Counted from the stretch's first letter, positions 34,748 to 45,157 are shown. The stretch is 64,000 nt of DNA from Pantoea vagans (GCF_004792415.1 NZ_CP038853.1:2604001-2668000), one strand, 5' to 3'. Numbers and translations are program-made. The notes: generated by a model from the letters alone, not told the origin.

Positions 34748-35401
34748 ATGGAAAGAATTGTCACCTCATCGCAGTCCTCACTGCTGTCAACGCACAGAGT
34801 TCTGCGTAATACCTATTTTCTGCTGGGACTGACCCTGGCCTTTTCCGCGGTGACGGCGACAGCCAGCACCCTGCTGGCCCTGCCTGCGCCGGGTCTGATC
34901 CTGATGCTGGTCGGCTTTTATGGCTTAATGTTTTTAACCTACCGTCTGGCGAACAGCCCGATGGGTATTCTGGCCGCGTTTGCGTTTACCGGCTTCCTGG
35001 GATATTGCCTGGGTCCTATCCTGAGTTCATTCCTGACCGCAGGCATGGGCGACGTGATAGCGCTGGCACTGGGCGGTACGGCGCTGGTGTTCTTCTGCTG
35101 TTCTGCCTATGTGCTGACGACCCGTCGTGATATGTCCTTCCTGGGCGGCATGATGATGGCTGGCTTTGTAGTGCTGCTGGTGGCGGTGGTCGCGAATATC
35201 TTCCTGCAGCTGCCTGCGCTGCATCTGGCTATCAGCGCCCTGTTCATTCTGTTCTCTGCCGGTGCCATTTTGTGGGAAACCAGCAACATCATTCATGGTG
35301 GCGAAACCAACTACATTCGGGCGACGGTCAGCCTCTATGTTTCGCTCTATAACATCTTCGTCAGTCTGCTGAGCCTGCTGGGTTTTGCCCGCAGCAACTA
35401 A
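34748..35401 (+). CDS. yccA: YccA, BI-1 family inner-membrane protein, FtsH modulator
   Basis: YccA is a seven-helix membrane protein of the Bax-inhibitor-1 family that is both a substrate and a brake of the FtsH protease. It protects SecY when translocons jam. The 217-residue protein begins [20 protein letters not shown] and shows seven hydrophobic helices, including the [19 protein letters not shown] segment. AAAGGAG precedes ATG 34748; eight extra in-frame residues upstream are not used. A terminator follows 24 bases after the stop. Confidence 0.95.
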   Translation: MERIVTSSQSSLLSTHRVLRNTYFLLGLTLAFSAVTATASTLLALPAPGLILMLVGFYGLMFLTYRLANSPMGILAAFAFTGFLGYCLGPILSSFLTAGMGDVIALALGGTALVFFCCSAYVLTTRRDMSFLGGMMMAGFVVLLVAVVANIFLQLPALHLAISALFILFSAGAILWETSNIIHGGETNYIRATVSLYVSLYNIFVSLLSLLGFARSN

Positions 35402-35424
35402 CCGGCAGTGACAGTCAGCCTGTG

Positions 35425-35453
35425 AAACCCCGCTTCGGCGGGGTTTTTGCTTT
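35425..35453 (+). terminator. Terminator after yccA
   Basis: AAACCCCGCTTCGGCGGGGT is followed by a TTTTTGCTTTT run. The tetraloop TTCG gives a very stable stem. Confidence 0.88.
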
Positions 35454-35506
35454 TACTGTCCGCCAGGTTTGCTAAACTGCGCCGTCATTTATAGAGAGGA
35501 CGTCAC

Positions 35507-35833
35507 GTGAATTTTAACGGTAACGAAATCGCCGTCGATGCCGAAGGCTATCTGAAGAGTATCGACGACTGGAGTGAGGCGCTGGCGGCGCACATCGCGG
35601 AACAGGAAGGGCTTACCATGACTGAAGCACACTGGGAAGTGGTCCATTTCGTGCGCGCCTTTTATCTGGAATTTAACACCTCACCTGCCGTGCGGATGCT
35701 GGTAAAGGCAATGGCGCAGAAGTATGGGGAAGAGAAAGGCAACAGCCGCTACCTGTTTCGCCTCTTCCCGGAAGGACCCGCTAAACAGGCGACGAAAATC
35801 GCCGGCCTGCCTAAACCGGCGAAATGCCTGTAG
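35507..35833 (+). CDS. tusE: Sulfurtransferase TusE
   Basis: TusE takes sulfur from TusD in the TusBCD complex and passes it to MnmA for 2-thiouridine in tRNA wobble positions. The 108-residue protein belongs to the DsrC/TusE family, with [31 protein letters not shown], and the penultimate Cys near the C-terminus (KPAKCL) that carries the persulfide. It starts at GTG 35507, 10 bases after GAGAGGA. It converges with yccX, whose stop lies next to its own. Confidence 0.95.
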   Translation: MNFNGNEIAVDAEGYLKSIDDWSEALAAHIAEQEGLTMTEAHWEVVHFVRAFYLEFNTSPAVRMLVKAMAQKYGEEKGNSRYLFRLFPEGPAKQATKIAGLPKPAKCL

Positions 35834-36112
35834 TTAACCGGTTTTAAAATCGCGGGGCGGTTCTGCGGGCTGGTGTGGCTCCACCAGCACCTTATCCACG
35901 CGCGCACCGCGGGGTCCGCCCGCTTTAAGCCAGGCAATCAGCGCTTCAACCTGCTCCGCCTCGCCCCAGGCCAGCACCTCAACGCTGCCGTCATCCAGAT
36001 TTCGCGCGTAGCCCAGTACGCCCAAGGTCCTGGCTTCGGCCTGCGTACTGTAACGAAACCCGACGCCCTGGACGCGGCCATGAACCCATGCTTTGAAACA
36101 GGCTGCTGACAT
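35834..36112 (-). CDS. yccX: Acylphosphatase
   Basis: Acylphosphatase splits acyl phosphates such as acetyl phosphate. The 92-residue protein carries the signature [18 protein letters not shown], with the catalytic Arg in GVGFRY and an Asn in [15 protein letters not shown]. The length is normal for the family. GGAGAG precedes ATG 36112. It is divergent from rlmI and convergent with tusE. Confidence 0.96.
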   Translation of the reverse strand: MSAACFKAWVHGRVQGVGFRYSTQAEARTLGVLGYARNLDDGSVEVLAWGEAEQVEALIAWLKAGGPRGARVDKVLVEPHQPAEPPRDFKTG

Positions 36113-36197
36113 TATTCTCTCCTGCTGCTGTTCGTTGCAATTTCCCGTTATCCACCGGACAATGGCGCCTCATTTTTTCAGGTAAGCATAGCAAACT

Positions 36198-37388
36198 ATG
36201 ACAGTCAGATTGATTCTCGCAAAGGGACGTGAAAAGTCCCTGCTCCGTCGCCATCCATGGGTCTTTTCAGGTGCCGTTGCACGTCTGGAAGGTAAAGCGC
36301 AACTGGGTGAAACCATTGACGTGTGTGACAGCAACGGTAAATGGCTGGCGCGTGCCGCTTATTCACCCGAGTCGCAGATTCGCGCCCGCGTCTGGAGCTG
36401 GCAGGCCGATGAATCCATCGATATCGCCTTCTTTGTCCGCCGTTTTGAACAGGCGCAGCAGTGGCGCAAATGGCTGGCGGCCCGCGATGGCCTGGATAGC
36501 TATCGCCTGATCGCTGGTGAATCAGATGGCTTACCGGGCGTCACCATCGATCGCTTTGGCAACTTTTTAGTGCTTCAGCTGCTTTCAGCAGGCGCGGAAT
36601 ATCAGCGCGCGGCGATCATCACCGCTCTGCAGCAGTGTTTCCCTGGCTGCGCCATCTATGACCGGTCTGACGTCGCTGTGCGTAAGAAAGAGGGGCTGGA
36701 GTTGACGCAGGGCACCGTCACTGGTGAACTGCCCCCGCCGCTGCTGCCGATTACTGAGCATGGCATGAAGCTGCTGGTTGATATTCAGGGCGGCCATAAA
36801 ACCGGCTATTACCTTGATCAGCGTGACAGCCGTTTTGCCACGCGTCGTTACGCGCAGGATGCCCGCGTGCTTAACTGCTTCTCTTATACGGGCGGTTTCG
36901 CGGTTTCTGCACTGATGGGCGGCTGTAAAGAAGTGATCAGCGTGGACACCTCACAGGAAGCGCTGGACGTTGCCCGTCAGAACGTTGAACTGAATGAACT
37001 GGATCTCTCCCGTGCGCGCTTTGAGCGTGATGATGTGTTCAAACTGTTGCGCCGCTATCGTGACAGTGGCGAGAAATTCGATCTGATCATTATGGATCCG
37101 CCGAAGTTCGTCGAAAACAAAAGCCAGTTGATGGGTGCCTGTCGCGGCTATAAAGATATTAATATGCTCGCCATTCAGTTACTAAATCCGGGCGGCGTCT
37201 TAATGACCTACTCCTGCTCCGGTCTGATGGCCACCGATCTGTTCCAGAAGATTATCGCGGATGCGGCGCTGGATGCGGGCCGCGAAGTGCAGTTTATTGA
37301 GCAGTTCCGGCAGGCAGCGGATCATCCGGTCATCGCCAGCTATCCGGAAGGTCTCTATCTGAAAGGTTTCGCCTGCCGCGTGATGTGA
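36198..37388 (+). CDS. rlmI: 23S rRNA m5C1962 methyltransferase
   Basis: RlmI methylates C1962 of 23S rRNA using S-adenosylmethionine. The 396-residue protein has an N-terminal PUA domain (about 1-75: [20 protein letters not shown]). Its Rossmann methyltransferase has [19 protein letters not shown] at the cofactor site, [14 protein letters not shown] and [10 protein letters not shown] (catalytic Cys). The length equals that of E. coli. The hspQ gene follows on the same strand after 58 bases. Confidence 0.96.
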   Translation: MTVRLILAKGREKSLLRRHPWVFSGAVARLEGKAQLGETIDVCDSNGKWLARAAYSPESQIRARVWSWQADESIDIAFFVRRFEQAQQWRKWLAARDGLDSYRLIAGESDGLPGVTIDRFGNFLVLQLLSAGAEYQRAAIITALQQCFPGCAIYDRSDVAVRKKEGLELTQGTVTGELPPPLLPITEHGMKLLVDIQGGHKTGYYLDQRDSRFATRRYAQDARVLNCFSYTGGFAVSALMGGCKEVISVDTSQEALDVARQNVELNELDLSRARFERDDVFKLLRRYRDSGEKFDLIIMDPPKFVENKSQLMGACRGYKDINMLAIQLLNPGGVLMTYSCSGLMATDLFQKIIADAALDAGREVQFIEQFRQAADHPVIASYPEGLYLKGFACRVM

Positions 37389-37446
37389 CTTGAAAAATCA
37401 GCTCCAGCCCCCATATCGGAAAGAGAGCTTTTTTTCGGAGGTCACT

Positions 37447-37764
37447 ATGATTGCCAGTAAATTTGGTATTGGTCAGCAGGTTCGTCATCGTTTGTCCGGC
37501 GTTCTGGGCGTTATTGTCGATGTCGATCCTGAATACTCGTTAGATGAGCCTAAAATTGAAGAGGTTGGTGCGGAAGAGAAAATGCGCACTGCGCCCTGGT
37601 ATCATGTGGTGATGGAAGATGAGGAAGGCGATCAGGTGCACACCTATGTTGCCGAAATTCAGCTTTCCGGTGAAACCAGCATTGAACATCCAGAGCAGCC
37701 ATCAATGGATGAGCTGGCAGCGTCAGTACGTCAGCAATTACAGGCACCTCATCTGCGGCATTAA
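37447..37764 (+). CDS. hspQ: Heat shock protein HspQ
   Basis: HspQ is a hemimethylated-DNA-binding (YccV-like) protein that promotes degradation of some proteins by Lon. The 105-residue protein shows [30 protein letters not shown], and [21 protein letters not shown]. Start ATG 37447 has CGGAGG nine bases upstream; the frame opens at 37390 but that part is untranslated leader. No heat-shock promoter was picked with confidence. Confidence 0.95.
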   Translation: MIASKFGIGQQVRHRLSGVLGVIVDVDPEYSLDEPKIEEVGAEEKMRTAPWYHVVMEDEEGDQVHTYVAEIQLSGETSIEHPEQPSMDELAASVRQQLQAPHLRH

Positions 37765-37767
37765 TTT

Positions 37768-37800
37768 GTGGCGGCACGCTCTGCCGCCACGCTAATTTTT
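37768..37800. terminator. Possible terminator between hspQ and yccU
   Basis: GTGGCGGC pairs with GCCGCCAC across a seven-base loop, then GCTAATTTTT follows. The T tract starts five bases past the stem, so strength is uncertain. Confidence 0.5.
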
Positions 37801-38212
37801 AACGCGTTATCCCCAGACGCGGAATCTCAATCTTCGGGCAGCGATCCATAATCACCGTCATGCCTGCATCCTGTGCCAGTACCGCCGCCTGCTCATTAAT
37901 CACACCCAGCTGCAGCCACAATGTTTTTGCCCCTGCGGCAATGGCTTCCTGCGCCACGCCCCACGCGGCTTCTGAATTGCGAAAGACATCTACCATATCA
38001 ATCTCGCCCGGTACTTCCGCCAGGCTGGCGTAAGCCTGCTGCCCCAGCAGGGTTTTGCCGGCCAGTTTCGGGCTGACCGGGATCACCTCATAGCCCTGAT
38101 CGAGCAGATATTTCATCACACCATAACTGGGACGGTCGGGACGATCGCTTGCCCCCACTAAGGCGATACGTTGGGTACGCGTCAGCACATCGCGAATTGT
38201 CTGGTCGTTCAT
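37799..38212 (-). CDS. yccU: CoA-binding protein YccU
   Basis: The 137-residue protein has a Rossmann CoA-binding domain like the N-terminus of succinyl-CoA synthetase alpha: IALVGASDRPDRPSYGVMKY, VIPVSPKLAGKTLLGQ, LWLQLGVINEQAA and MDRCPKIE. Function is unknown. Its position beside hspQ follows the E. coli order. Confidence 0.93.
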   Translation of the reverse strand: MNDQTIRDVLTRTQRIALVGASDRPDRPSYGVMKYLLDQGYEVIPVSPKLAGKTLLGQQAYASLAEVPGEIDMVDVFRNSEAAWGVAQEAIAAGAKTLWLQLGVINEQAAVLAQDAGMTVIMDRCPKIEIPRLGITR

Positions 38213-38388
38213 CTTTATCTCCTTTCAGGTCAGTGTTGAGTGTAGTTTGGCGCATGCTTCAACAGTTAAGACCCTGACGAAATTAATTGAACCCGCGCAC
38301 GAATAAATATGTTTAAATGTAAATTAACTGCCATAATGTAAGAATTTGCTACACGTCATCCTTTGCGTCACCACTTACCGGAGTTGAA

Positions 38389-39030
38389 ATGAAGCTGTCG
38401 CTGGCCGTAACGGGGTTACTTACACTCCTTGTTTCGGCGTCCTGTTCTGCCATCACATTAAAGCTCGATCCCCAAATCGATCTGCTGGTGCTGGATGGTC
38501 GAAAAATTTCAGGCTCGCTCCTCAAAGGAGCAGACAGCTTAGAGCTGGATCGCGGTCAGCATCAGTTTCTGTTTCGGGTAGAGCAGCAACGCAAAGGGCA
38601 GAAAGAGAGTATGATCGCTTATCAGTCTGCGCCGATGATCGTTACCTTTACTGCCGTGGCCAAAACCATCACCATCCGGTTGCCTGCGCTGGAGACAAAA
38701 CGTGAGCGTTATCATTTTGACCGCAGTCTGAATTTTCAGCTGGTGGATGAGAAAGGCAATGAGATCACCAGCGTGCGTGACCACCTGCCGGCCACCGCGA
38801 CAGCGGATATGGAAAAAGCGATGCTGAATTACAATCGCACCCATCAGATTGCCTCAGTACCCCGGTTTGCAAATTCCGCTTCTTCTACGCCCTCTTCTTC
38901 CCGCCTCACCGCCGATCTTGACTGGACAACCCAGGCCGAACTGCCTTCGCTGCATCGCTGGTTTCACCGCTTCGATGAAGCTACGCGTCAGCAATTTCTG
39001 ACACTGGTCAAAATGCTGCGTACGAGTTGA
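38389..39030 (+). CDS. yccT: YccT family periplasmic protein (DUF2057)
   Basis: The 213-residue protein has a signal peptide (about 1-21, ending SASCSA) and a periplasmic beta-rich domain with the DUF2057 pattern (ITLKLDPQIDLLVLDGRKIS, ELDRGQHQFLFRVEQ). A low-complexity NSASSTPSSSR linker lies near residue 165. The family member CsgI/YccT inhibits extracellular curli assembly in Salmonella and E. coli. Whether this strain makes curli is not visible. TACCGGAG lies six bases before ATG 38389. Confidence 0.88.
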   Translation: MKLSLAVTGLLTLLVSASCSAITLKLDPQIDLLVLDGRKISGSLLKGADSLELDRGQHQFLFRVEQQRKGQKESMIAYQSAPMIVTFTAVAKTITIRLPALETKRERYHFDRSLNFQLVDEKGNEITSVRDHLPATATADMEKAMLNYNRTHQIASVPRFANSASSTPSSSRLTADLDWTTQAELPSLHRWFHRFDEATRQQFLTLVKMLRTS

Positions 39031-39099
39031 TAGCATTAAAGGGCCAGAGGTAAACTCGTGCTTTCTCTTCTTGCGCATGAGCCTTATCAGGACGCTTTT

Positions 39100-39558
39100 A
39101 TGGAACAGACTTTTCGTACCCTTGGCACCACAAAACATATTGCGCTGGTCGCCCATGACCACTGCAAAACTGCCCTGCTTGAATGGGTTAAACAAAACCA
39201 GCCCGCACTTGAACCACACATCCTCTATGCGACCGGCACCACCGGCAATCTGATCAATCGCGATACCGGCCTGAATGTCACAGCCATGCTGAGCGGCCCG
39301 ATGGGTGGCGATCAGCAGGTCGGCGCGCTGATCTCGGAAGGAAAAATTGATGCGCTGATTTTTTTCTGGGATCCGCTCAACGCCGTGCCGCACGATCCGG
39401 ATGTGAAAGCCCTGCTGCGTCTGGCGACCGTCTGGAATATCCCGGTCGCCACGAACCGCTCCACAGCGGATTTTATTATTCAGTCACCACTGTTTGCGCA
39501 AAACGTTGAGATTATGATCCCCGACTATCAGCGCTATCTGGCCGATCGTCTGAAATAA
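39100..39558 (+). CDS. mgsA: Methylglyoxal synthase
   Basis: MgsA converts dihydroxyacetone phosphate to methylglyoxal, a phosphate-releasing bypass of lower glycolysis. The 152-residue protein has [33 protein letters not shown] (catalytic Asp), and [15 protein letters not shown] with the conserved Asp and His. Start ATG 39100 follows CAGGACGC; upstream in-frame residues from 39058 do not match the family. The length equals that of E. coli. It is convergent with helD. Confidence 0.96.
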   Translation: MEQTFRTLGTTKHIALVAHDHCKTALLEWVKQNQPALEPHILYATGTTGNLINRDTGLNVTAMLSGPMGGDQQVGALISEGKIDALIFFWDPLNAVPHDPDVKALLRLATVWNIPVATNRSTADFIIQSPLFAQNVEIMIPDYQRYLADRLK

Positions 39559-39559
39559 C

Positions 39560-41614
39560 TCAGGCTTTACGCAGTACGGGTACGCCCAGTTCGCGGAAGT
39601 GATCGACAAACGGTGACGGCGCGGCCTTATCAAACATCAGAAAGACCTGCTGGCGCGCGCGCGTCAGCGCCACATAGGCCAGACGGCGCTCTTCCGCATC
39701 CGGAAACGCTTCGGGCTGAGGTAACAGGCCCTGTTCGATAATCGACTCGCGTACTTCCGCCGGGAAGCCCTCTTTGCCCTGCTGCAATCCCACCAGAATA
39801 ACGTAATCCGCCTGCTGACCTTTGCTGGCATGGATTGTCATGAATTCCAGATTGAGTTTCGGCCAGCGGGTTCTGGCTTTATCGAGCAGTTCTGGTCGCA
39901 GATAGTGATAGCGCGCCAGTAGCAGAATGCGCTCTTCAGGCTTCGCATAACCGCTGAGTTTGTTCAGCAGGGCTTCCAGCTGATCCTCCGCCAGCAGCGA
40001 AATCGACTTTTTATTGCCTTTGGTGACGCTGTTCAGCGGTTTTGCCAGCTGCTGCGGGTTCTGCTGAATAAACCGGTTAGCAATGTCACCAATGCGGTCG
40101 TTAAAGCGGTAGGTGGTGTCCAGCACGCACCGATCGCCCTCACCGAAGTAGTGATGAAATGCGGTAGTCAGCGTCATCTCTGCACCGCTGAAGCGGTAGA
40201 TAGCCTGCCAGTCATCGCCAACCGCAAACAGCGCAGTGCGCTTATTTTGCTTGCGCAGTGCGCTGAGCAATGCGGCACGCTGAGGCGAGATATCCTGGAA
40301 TTCATCCACCAGAATGTGTTTCCACGGACTGATAAACCGTCCTTTTTCCAGAATCGCAATGGCCTGGTGAATCAGTCCCGAAAAATCGACCGCGCCCTCC
40401 TCTTTCAGCGCGCTTTTCCACGCTTTCAGCAGGGGTGCCATCAGTTTGATGCGTTTACTGAAGTGATCCCGAATCTCTTCCGGCACATCCGCGATCATGG
40501 CCGCCTGTGCGCCGCCATGCATGCGCATCAGACCGAGCCAGCGCTCCAGACGTGACGCCAGCCGGTTTGCCAGCCTCTCGTCCTCCCAGAATGGCCCTTC
40601 CGGTAACTCCCACTCCAGTTCGTCACGGAGCCACTGACGCCAGCCGTTTGCCATCGCCTTTTTCTCATGGCACTGCTGCCGCCACTCTCTGATTAGCAGC
40701 GTACGACGCGCATCCGCATCGCTCTCGAGCTTACTGATAACCGGCTGCTTATTGCTGCCTTCACGAATAATATGCAGAGCCAGAGAATGAAAAGTCCGTG
40801 CCTGGATGTCACCCACAGAGAGCCGGGACTGAATACGTGCGTTCATCTCTTCAGCCGCCTGGCGACCAAACGCCAGCAACAGAATTTGATCGGCGCTGGC
40901 CAGTCTGCGCTCCATTAACCAGCCTGCACGGGCCACCAGCACCGAGGTTTTACCGCTGCCCGCACCGGCCAGCACCAGCAGAGAATCCTCGCCATTAACC
41001 ACCGCCTCACACTGCGACTGATTGAGTGGTGTGCTCTCGACGCTGGCGAAGAACGCCTGATAGCGGGTCAGCATGGCGGCAGTCCAGTCGCGGTTTCGCT
41101 GCCGCAATGCCGACTCACCCTGATCCAGCCAGCGCTGGCAAAATGCCAGATTATCGCGGCAGTCAGGAAAATCGTTTAAGCGGGTGAGCGGCATCGGTAA
41201 CGCGTCGAACTGTTTGAGAATCTTTGTCTTCAGCGCCTGCAGCTCGTGGCGATTCAGCCAGCGATCCTGCGCGCTAAACGTCCCGATTTCGTCGCGCAGT
41301 GACTGGAGCACCTCGCGGCACACCGCACTCATCTCCAGACTCCAGTTCTGCCAGGCCTGCATCAGATAGTGGTGAAAGCGCTGCGTCTCCTGCCATTCCG
41401 TTCCGTGCAGCCGGACCACTTTTTCATCGGTCAGCAAAAATTCCAGCTCGCCCCATACCAGCCCGCGCTTGCAGGCAATATCCAGTAACTGGTTAAAGGG
41501 GATCAGATACTCATGCTTATCGCCACTGACTTCGACACCCGCTGTCAGCAGACGAACACGGTTATAAGGATGCTGGGCAAGCCGTTTGCCCATTGAGGTT
41601 GCTTTCAGTTCCAC
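39560..41614 (-). CDS. helD: DNA helicase IV
   Basis: HelD is a 3'-to-5' superfamily 1 helicase. The 684-residue protein has an N-terminal region of about 190 residues found in this subfamily. UvrD-like motor domains follow: Walker A LAGAGSGKTSVL (about residue 217), motif II LVDEFQDISPQ, motif III VGDDWQAIYRFSGA, DTTYRFN, and motif VI VALTRARQQVFL. The size matches E. coli HelD (684). It is convergent with mgsA and divergent from yccF. Confidence 0.97.
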   Translation of the reverse strand: MELKATSMGKRLAQHPYNRVRLLTAGVEVSGDKHEYLIPFNQLLDIACKRGLVWGELEFLLTDEKVVRLHGTEWQETQRFHHYLMQAWQNWSLEMSAVCREVLQSLRDEIGTFSAQDRWLNRHELQALKTKILKQFDALPMPLTRLNDFPDCRDNLAFCQRWLDQGESALRQRNRDWTAAMLTRYQAFFASVESTPLNQSQCEAVVNGEDSLLVLAGAGSGKTSVLVARAGWLMERRLASADQILLLAFGRQAAEEMNARIQSRLSVGDIQARTFHSLALHIIREGSNKQPVISKLESDADARRTLLIREWRQQCHEKKAMANGWRQWLRDELEWELPEGPFWEDERLANRLASRLERWLGLMRMHGGAQAAMIADVPEEIRDHFSKRIKLMAPLLKAWKSALKEEGAVDFSGLIHQAIAILEKGRFISPWKHILVDEFQDISPQRAALLSALRKQNKRTALFAVGDDWQAIYRFSGAEMTLTTAFHHYFGEGDRCVLDTTYRFNDRIGDIANRFIQQNPQQLAKPLNSVTKGNKKSISLLAEDQLEALLNKLSGYAKPEERILLLARYHYLRPELLDKARTRWPKLNLEFMTIHASKGQQADYVILVGLQQGKEGFPAEVRESIIEQGLLPQPEAFPDAEERRLAYVALTRARQQVFLMFDKAAPSPFVDHFRELGVPVLRKA

Positions 41615-41737
41615 GCCGACACCAATGTCAGATAACAGGATTAGGGGGAGTTTACCTGTCAGACCCTTGGCGCTCCAGCCTTAAAACAGGCTAAACTTGG
41701 CGTCACATCTTGCGGAATGCAAAAGGAAAAGAAGATC

Positions 41738-42178
41738 ATGCGCACCGTTTTAAATATTCTTAATTTTGTCCTGGGCGGCTTTTTCACCACCCTGAGCTGG
41801 CTGTTTGCCACCCTAATCAGCATCGTGCTGGTTTTTACCCTGCCACTGACCCGCTCCTGCTGGGAAATCACCAAACTTTCACTGCTGCCATTTGGCAACG
41901 AGGCGGTACATGTTGATGTGCTGCGCCCTGAAAGTAAGAGCCACATAATGAATACCGGCGGGACCTTCCTGAATATCTTCTGGCTGATATTCTTCGGCTG
42001 GTGGCTCTGCCTTTCGCATATCTCCGTCGGGATTGTGCAGTGCATCAGCATCATTGGTATTCCGGTAGGAATTGCGAACTTTAAGATCGCCGCCATCGCG
42101 CTCTGGCCGGTTGGACGCCGGGTGGTGTCAGTGGAAGAGGCGCGTGCTGCGCGCGAAGCCAATGCCCGTCGCTATTAA
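41738..42178 (+). CDS. yccF: YccF family inner-membrane protein (DUF307)
   Basis: The 146-residue membrane protein carries two YccF domains, each with two helices. It begins MRTVLNILNFVLGGFFTTLS and contains the WEITKLSLLPFGNEAVH block and GIPVGIANFKIAAIALWPVG. Function is unknown. ATG 41738 has AAAAGGAAAAG upstream. yccS follows four bases after the stop, so the pair forms an operon as in E. coli. Confidence 0.93.
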   Translation: MRTVLNILNFVLGGFFTTLSWLFATLISIVLVFTLPLTRSCWEITKLSLLPFGNEAVHVDVLRPESKSHIMNTGGTFLNIFWLIFFGWWLCLSHISVGIVQCISIIGIPVGIANFKIAAIALWPVGRRVVSVEEARAAREANARRY

Positions 42179-42182
42179 TACG

Positions 42183-44321
42183 ATGTCAGATGCCGTGCCA
42201 GGCTGGCGGAAATATCTGTTTAACAGTACCTGGCGCTATCTGCTGCGGATCCTGTTTGCGCTGAGTGGCTGCGCTGCCATCCCCTGGTGGCTGCATCAGA
42301 TTGAGTGGACCATCCCCCTGACGCTGGGGGTGGTCGCGGCTGCGCTGGCCGATCTTGATGATCGCCTGGCCGGTCGTCTGAAGAATCTGCTGATTACCCT
42401 GCTCTGCTTCTGCTTCGCCTCGGTTTCCGTTGAACTGCTGTTTCCCTGGCCGTTCGCTTTTATTATCGGGCTGGCCATTTCGACCTGGGGCTTTATTCTG
42501 CTGGGTGCCTTGGGGCAGCGCTACGCCACTATCGCTTTTGGCGCGCTGCTGATTGCGGTCTATACCATGCTCGGCATCGGGCTGTTCAGCCAGTGGTACA
42601 TGCAGCCGATGCTGCTGCTGGTCGGTGCGCTGTGGTACAACCTGCTAACCCTGCTGGGTCATCTGATGTTCCCGGTCCGTCCGGTCCAGGAACAGCTGGC
42701 GGGCAGCTTTTCACAACTGGCGCGCTACCTTGATGCCAAAGCGAATCTGTTCGATCCCGATGCGGGCGAGCAGGATGATGCGGCGTTTATCGATGCAGCG
42801 ATGGTGAACAGCCAGTTAGTGGCGCAGCTCAATCTGACCAAAACCACGCTGCAGAGCCGTCTGCGCGGCGATCGCGGGTCGCGCGGCACCCGTCGCAGTC
42901 TGCACTACTACTTTGTGGCGCAGGATATTCATGAACGCGCCAGCTCTTCTCATCTGCAATATCACCTGCTGCGCGGCGACTGGCGCTATAACGAAATTCT
43001 GTTTCGCTTTCAGCGCCTGCTGAATATGCAGGCACAGGCCTGTCGCCAGCTGGCTCATTGCATCCTGATGCGTGAAAGATGGGTACATGACAGCCGCTTT
43101 GAGCGTGCATTTGAACGCCTGCAGAAAGCGATTGAACGGCTTGAACAGCATGAGCCTGAGGCCGCGCATACCCGCGCGCTGTTCTGGCTGCTGCGTAACC
43201 TGCGCGCCATTGACGCACAGCTTGCTTCCATTGAATCAGAGCAGACGCTGGCCGGGGAAGATCCACAGCACAGTGACAATTTGCTGTCGCGCGAAGGGTT
43301 AAGTGGCTGGAGTGATATCCGGCTGCGCTTCAGCCGTCATCTTTCTCCCGCGTCGGCGCTGTTCCGGCATGCGGTTCGCATGTCAGTGGTGCTCTGTATT
43401 GGATACGGCTTCATTCAGATAACCGGACTCGAGCGGGGATACTGGATTTTGCTGACCAGCCTGTTTGTCTGCCAGCCCAACTATAACGCAACGCAGCGAC
43501 GCCTTGCCTTGCGCATCGGCGGAACGCTGGCAGGGATTGCGATTGGTTTACCCGTTTTATGGCTGGTACCCTCCATTGAAGGACAGTTAATCCTGATTGT
43601 GATTACCGGTGTGCTGTTCTTCGCTTTCAGGCAGGTTCAGTATGCGCAGGCTACGCTGTTTATCACTCTGCTGGTGCTGCTTTGCTTTAACCTGTTAGGT
43701 GAAGGGTTTGAAGTCGCCCTGCCCCGTGTCGTGGATACCTTACTCGGTTGTGGTCTGGCCTGGCTGGCTGTCGCCTTTATCTGGCCTGACTGGCGCTTTC
43801 GTCAACTGCCAGCGGTGGCAGAGCGAACCCTGAAAGCGAACTGTCGCTATCTGGATGCAATCATGGAGCAATATCATCAGGGTAAAGATAACCGGCTTGC
43901 CTATCGTATCGCCCGCCGTGATGCGCATAATGCGGATGCTGAACTCGCCTCTGTCGTCTCAAACATGAGCAGTGAAAGTCGCACCAGCCAGAAGCTGCGT
44001 GAGTCAGCTTTTCAGTTGCTCTGCTCCAATCACTCATTTCTGAGCTACATTTCCGCGCTGGGCGCTCACCGCGATAAAATTACTGCGCCGGACCTGCTCA
44101 CCTTACTGGATGATACGGTTTGCTATGTCGAAGATGTGCTCCAGACGGACGTGGTCAGCGATGAACATGTTGAAACGATGCGCCAGCAACTGGCTCAGCG
44201 AATCAGCCAGCTGGCTGCAGATGCAGATACGCGTGCGCCGCTGGTGCTCCAGCAACTCGGTCTGCTGGTAGCATTAATGCCCGATGTGGCTCGCCTGCGC
44301 CGCACGCTTATTACTGACTAG
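42183..44321 (+). CDS. yccS: YccS family inner-membrane protein (FUSC-like)
   Basis: The 712-residue membrane protein has two bundles of hydrophobic helices (about 20-150 and 400-520), each followed by a soluble helical domain. This is the YccS/YhfK and FUSC layout related to aromatic acid exporters (AaeB). ERGYWILLTSLFVCQPNYNA is the family hallmark before the second bundle. A transport role is likely but the substrate is unknown. The start at ATG 42183 is just past the yccF stop; the longer open frame inside yccF is not used. Confidence 0.92.
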   Translation: MSDAVPGWRKYLFNSTWRYLLRILFALSGCAAIPWWLHQIEWTIPLTLGVVAAALADLDDRLAGRLKNLLITLLCFCFASVSVELLFPWPFAFIIGLAISTWGFILLGALGQRYATIAFGALLIAVYTMLGIGLFSQWYMQPMLLLVGALWYNLLTLLGHLMFPVRPVQEQLAGSFSQLARYLDAKANLFDPDAGEQDDAAFIDAAMVNSQLVAQLNLTKTTLQSRLRGDRGSRGTRRSLHYYFVAQDIHERASSSHLQYHLLRGDWRYNEILFRFQRLLNMQAQACRQLAHCILMRERWVHDSRFERAFERLQKAIERLEQHEPEAAHTRALFWLLRNLRAIDAQLASIESEQTLAGEDPQHSDNLLSREGLSGWSDIRLRFSRHLSPASALFRHAVRMSVVLCIGYGFIQITGLERGYWILLTSLFVCQPNYNATQRRLALRIGGTLAGIAIGLPVLWLVPSIEGQLILIVITGVLFFAFRQVQYAQATLFITLLVLLCFNLLGEGFEVALPRVVDTLLGCGLAWLAVAFIWPDWRFRQLPAVAERTLKANCRYLDAIMEQYHQGKDNRLAYRIARRDAHNADAELASVVSNMSSESRTSQKLRESAFQLLCSNHSFLSYISALGAHRDKITAPDLLTLLDDTVCYVEDVLQTDVVSDEHVETMRQQLAQRISQLAADADTRAPLVLQQLGLLVALMPDVARLRRTLITD

Positions 44322-44947
44322 CTGTCACTGCTTCTGAGGTCCGGGTTGGATAAAAGCGTGCGCTGGAACCATGCATTCAGCTCCGCCCGGGTTGCCTGCG
44401 GCAGCGCAGCCGCATGGTGGCCCATAATAGCCCCCTGCAGCGCCAGTAATGTCTGAAACCCCACATGCTGGTTAATCGCTTTTAGCTTCAGCCAGCACTG
44501 TTTGGCTCCTATCTGATAGAGATGATTGACGCTCATCACGCCCGCCTCAAAGAGCATCATCTCCATGCGTATGCTGAGATTAGGCAAATCTTTCAGCCGC
44601 GGAGAGGCTTGCCTGTTCTGCAACTCCAGTTGCGCCGTCTCTAAAGAGGCGGCAGAGAGCGCCAGCAGATGGTCAGAGTCGCGCCATAATGCCTCATCAA
44701 CCCTGAAGTAATTAAGGCTGACCAGTTTTCCCCGCTTGCGAAAAATTAAGGGTTGCAGCGGGCGATCGGCAATGTACTCGCGCAAAGGTTCACTGGCCCG
44801 CAGATAGAGTTCGTCTTTATTAATTAAGGCAAAAACCACACTTTCGACAGCCAGAGCGTACCCCCCAAACTGGGTGCGGGACTCTATCGGTCCCAACGGG
44901 GCCAGACGCGTTCTGGAGCGCTCTACGACTGGGTTCACCTTTTTCAT
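44318..44947 (-). CDS. sxy: Sxy/TfoX competence regulator
   Basis: Sxy works with CRP at CRP-S promoters to switch on DNA uptake and related genes. The 209-residue protein has a TfoX N-terminal domain (about 12-115: LAPLGPIESRTQFGGYALAV, EFYLRAS-like DELYLRASEP, LVSLNYFRVDE). Its C-terminal helix-hairpin-helix domain runs from about 120 to 200 (LKDLPNLSIRMEMMLFEAGV). Length matches E. coli Sxy. It is convergent with yccS, the stops overlapping by four bases, and divergent from sulA. Confidence 0.95.
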   Translation of the reverse strand: MKKVNPVVERSRTRLAPLGPIESRTQFGGYALAVESVVFALINKDELYLRASEPLREYIADRPLQPLIFRKRGKLVSLNYFRVDEALWRDSDHLLALSAASLETAQLELQNRQASPRLKDLPNLSIRMEMMLFEAGVMSVNHLYQIGAKQCWLKLKAINQHVGFQTLLALQGAIMGHHAAALPQATRAELNAWFQRTLLSNPDLRSSDS

Positions 44948-45120
44948 TGCACCACCTCCATGTCAGAAATATTTCTTAAATTGCCTTGGGTATCAGGCAA
45001 TTAGAAGATAGAAAAAAGTGTCAGCTGGTTCAATGAATAAATAGTGCTTCAACTAATCTTGTCGCGTTTTTGCGAGGCGTTTTCAGAAATTTGGGTTGAT
45101 CTTTATCCAGGATGACAGTA

Positions 45121-45136
45121 CTGTATATTCATACAG
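45121..45136. promoter_or_regulatory. LexA box of sulA
   Basis: CTGTATATTCATACAG is a near-perfect SOS box (CTGT-N8-ACAG) 22 bases upstream of the sulA ATG. It implies tight LexA repression and strong DNA-damage induction. Confidence 0.95.
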
Positions 45137-45157
45137 TCAACTGCTGGTGATTAACTT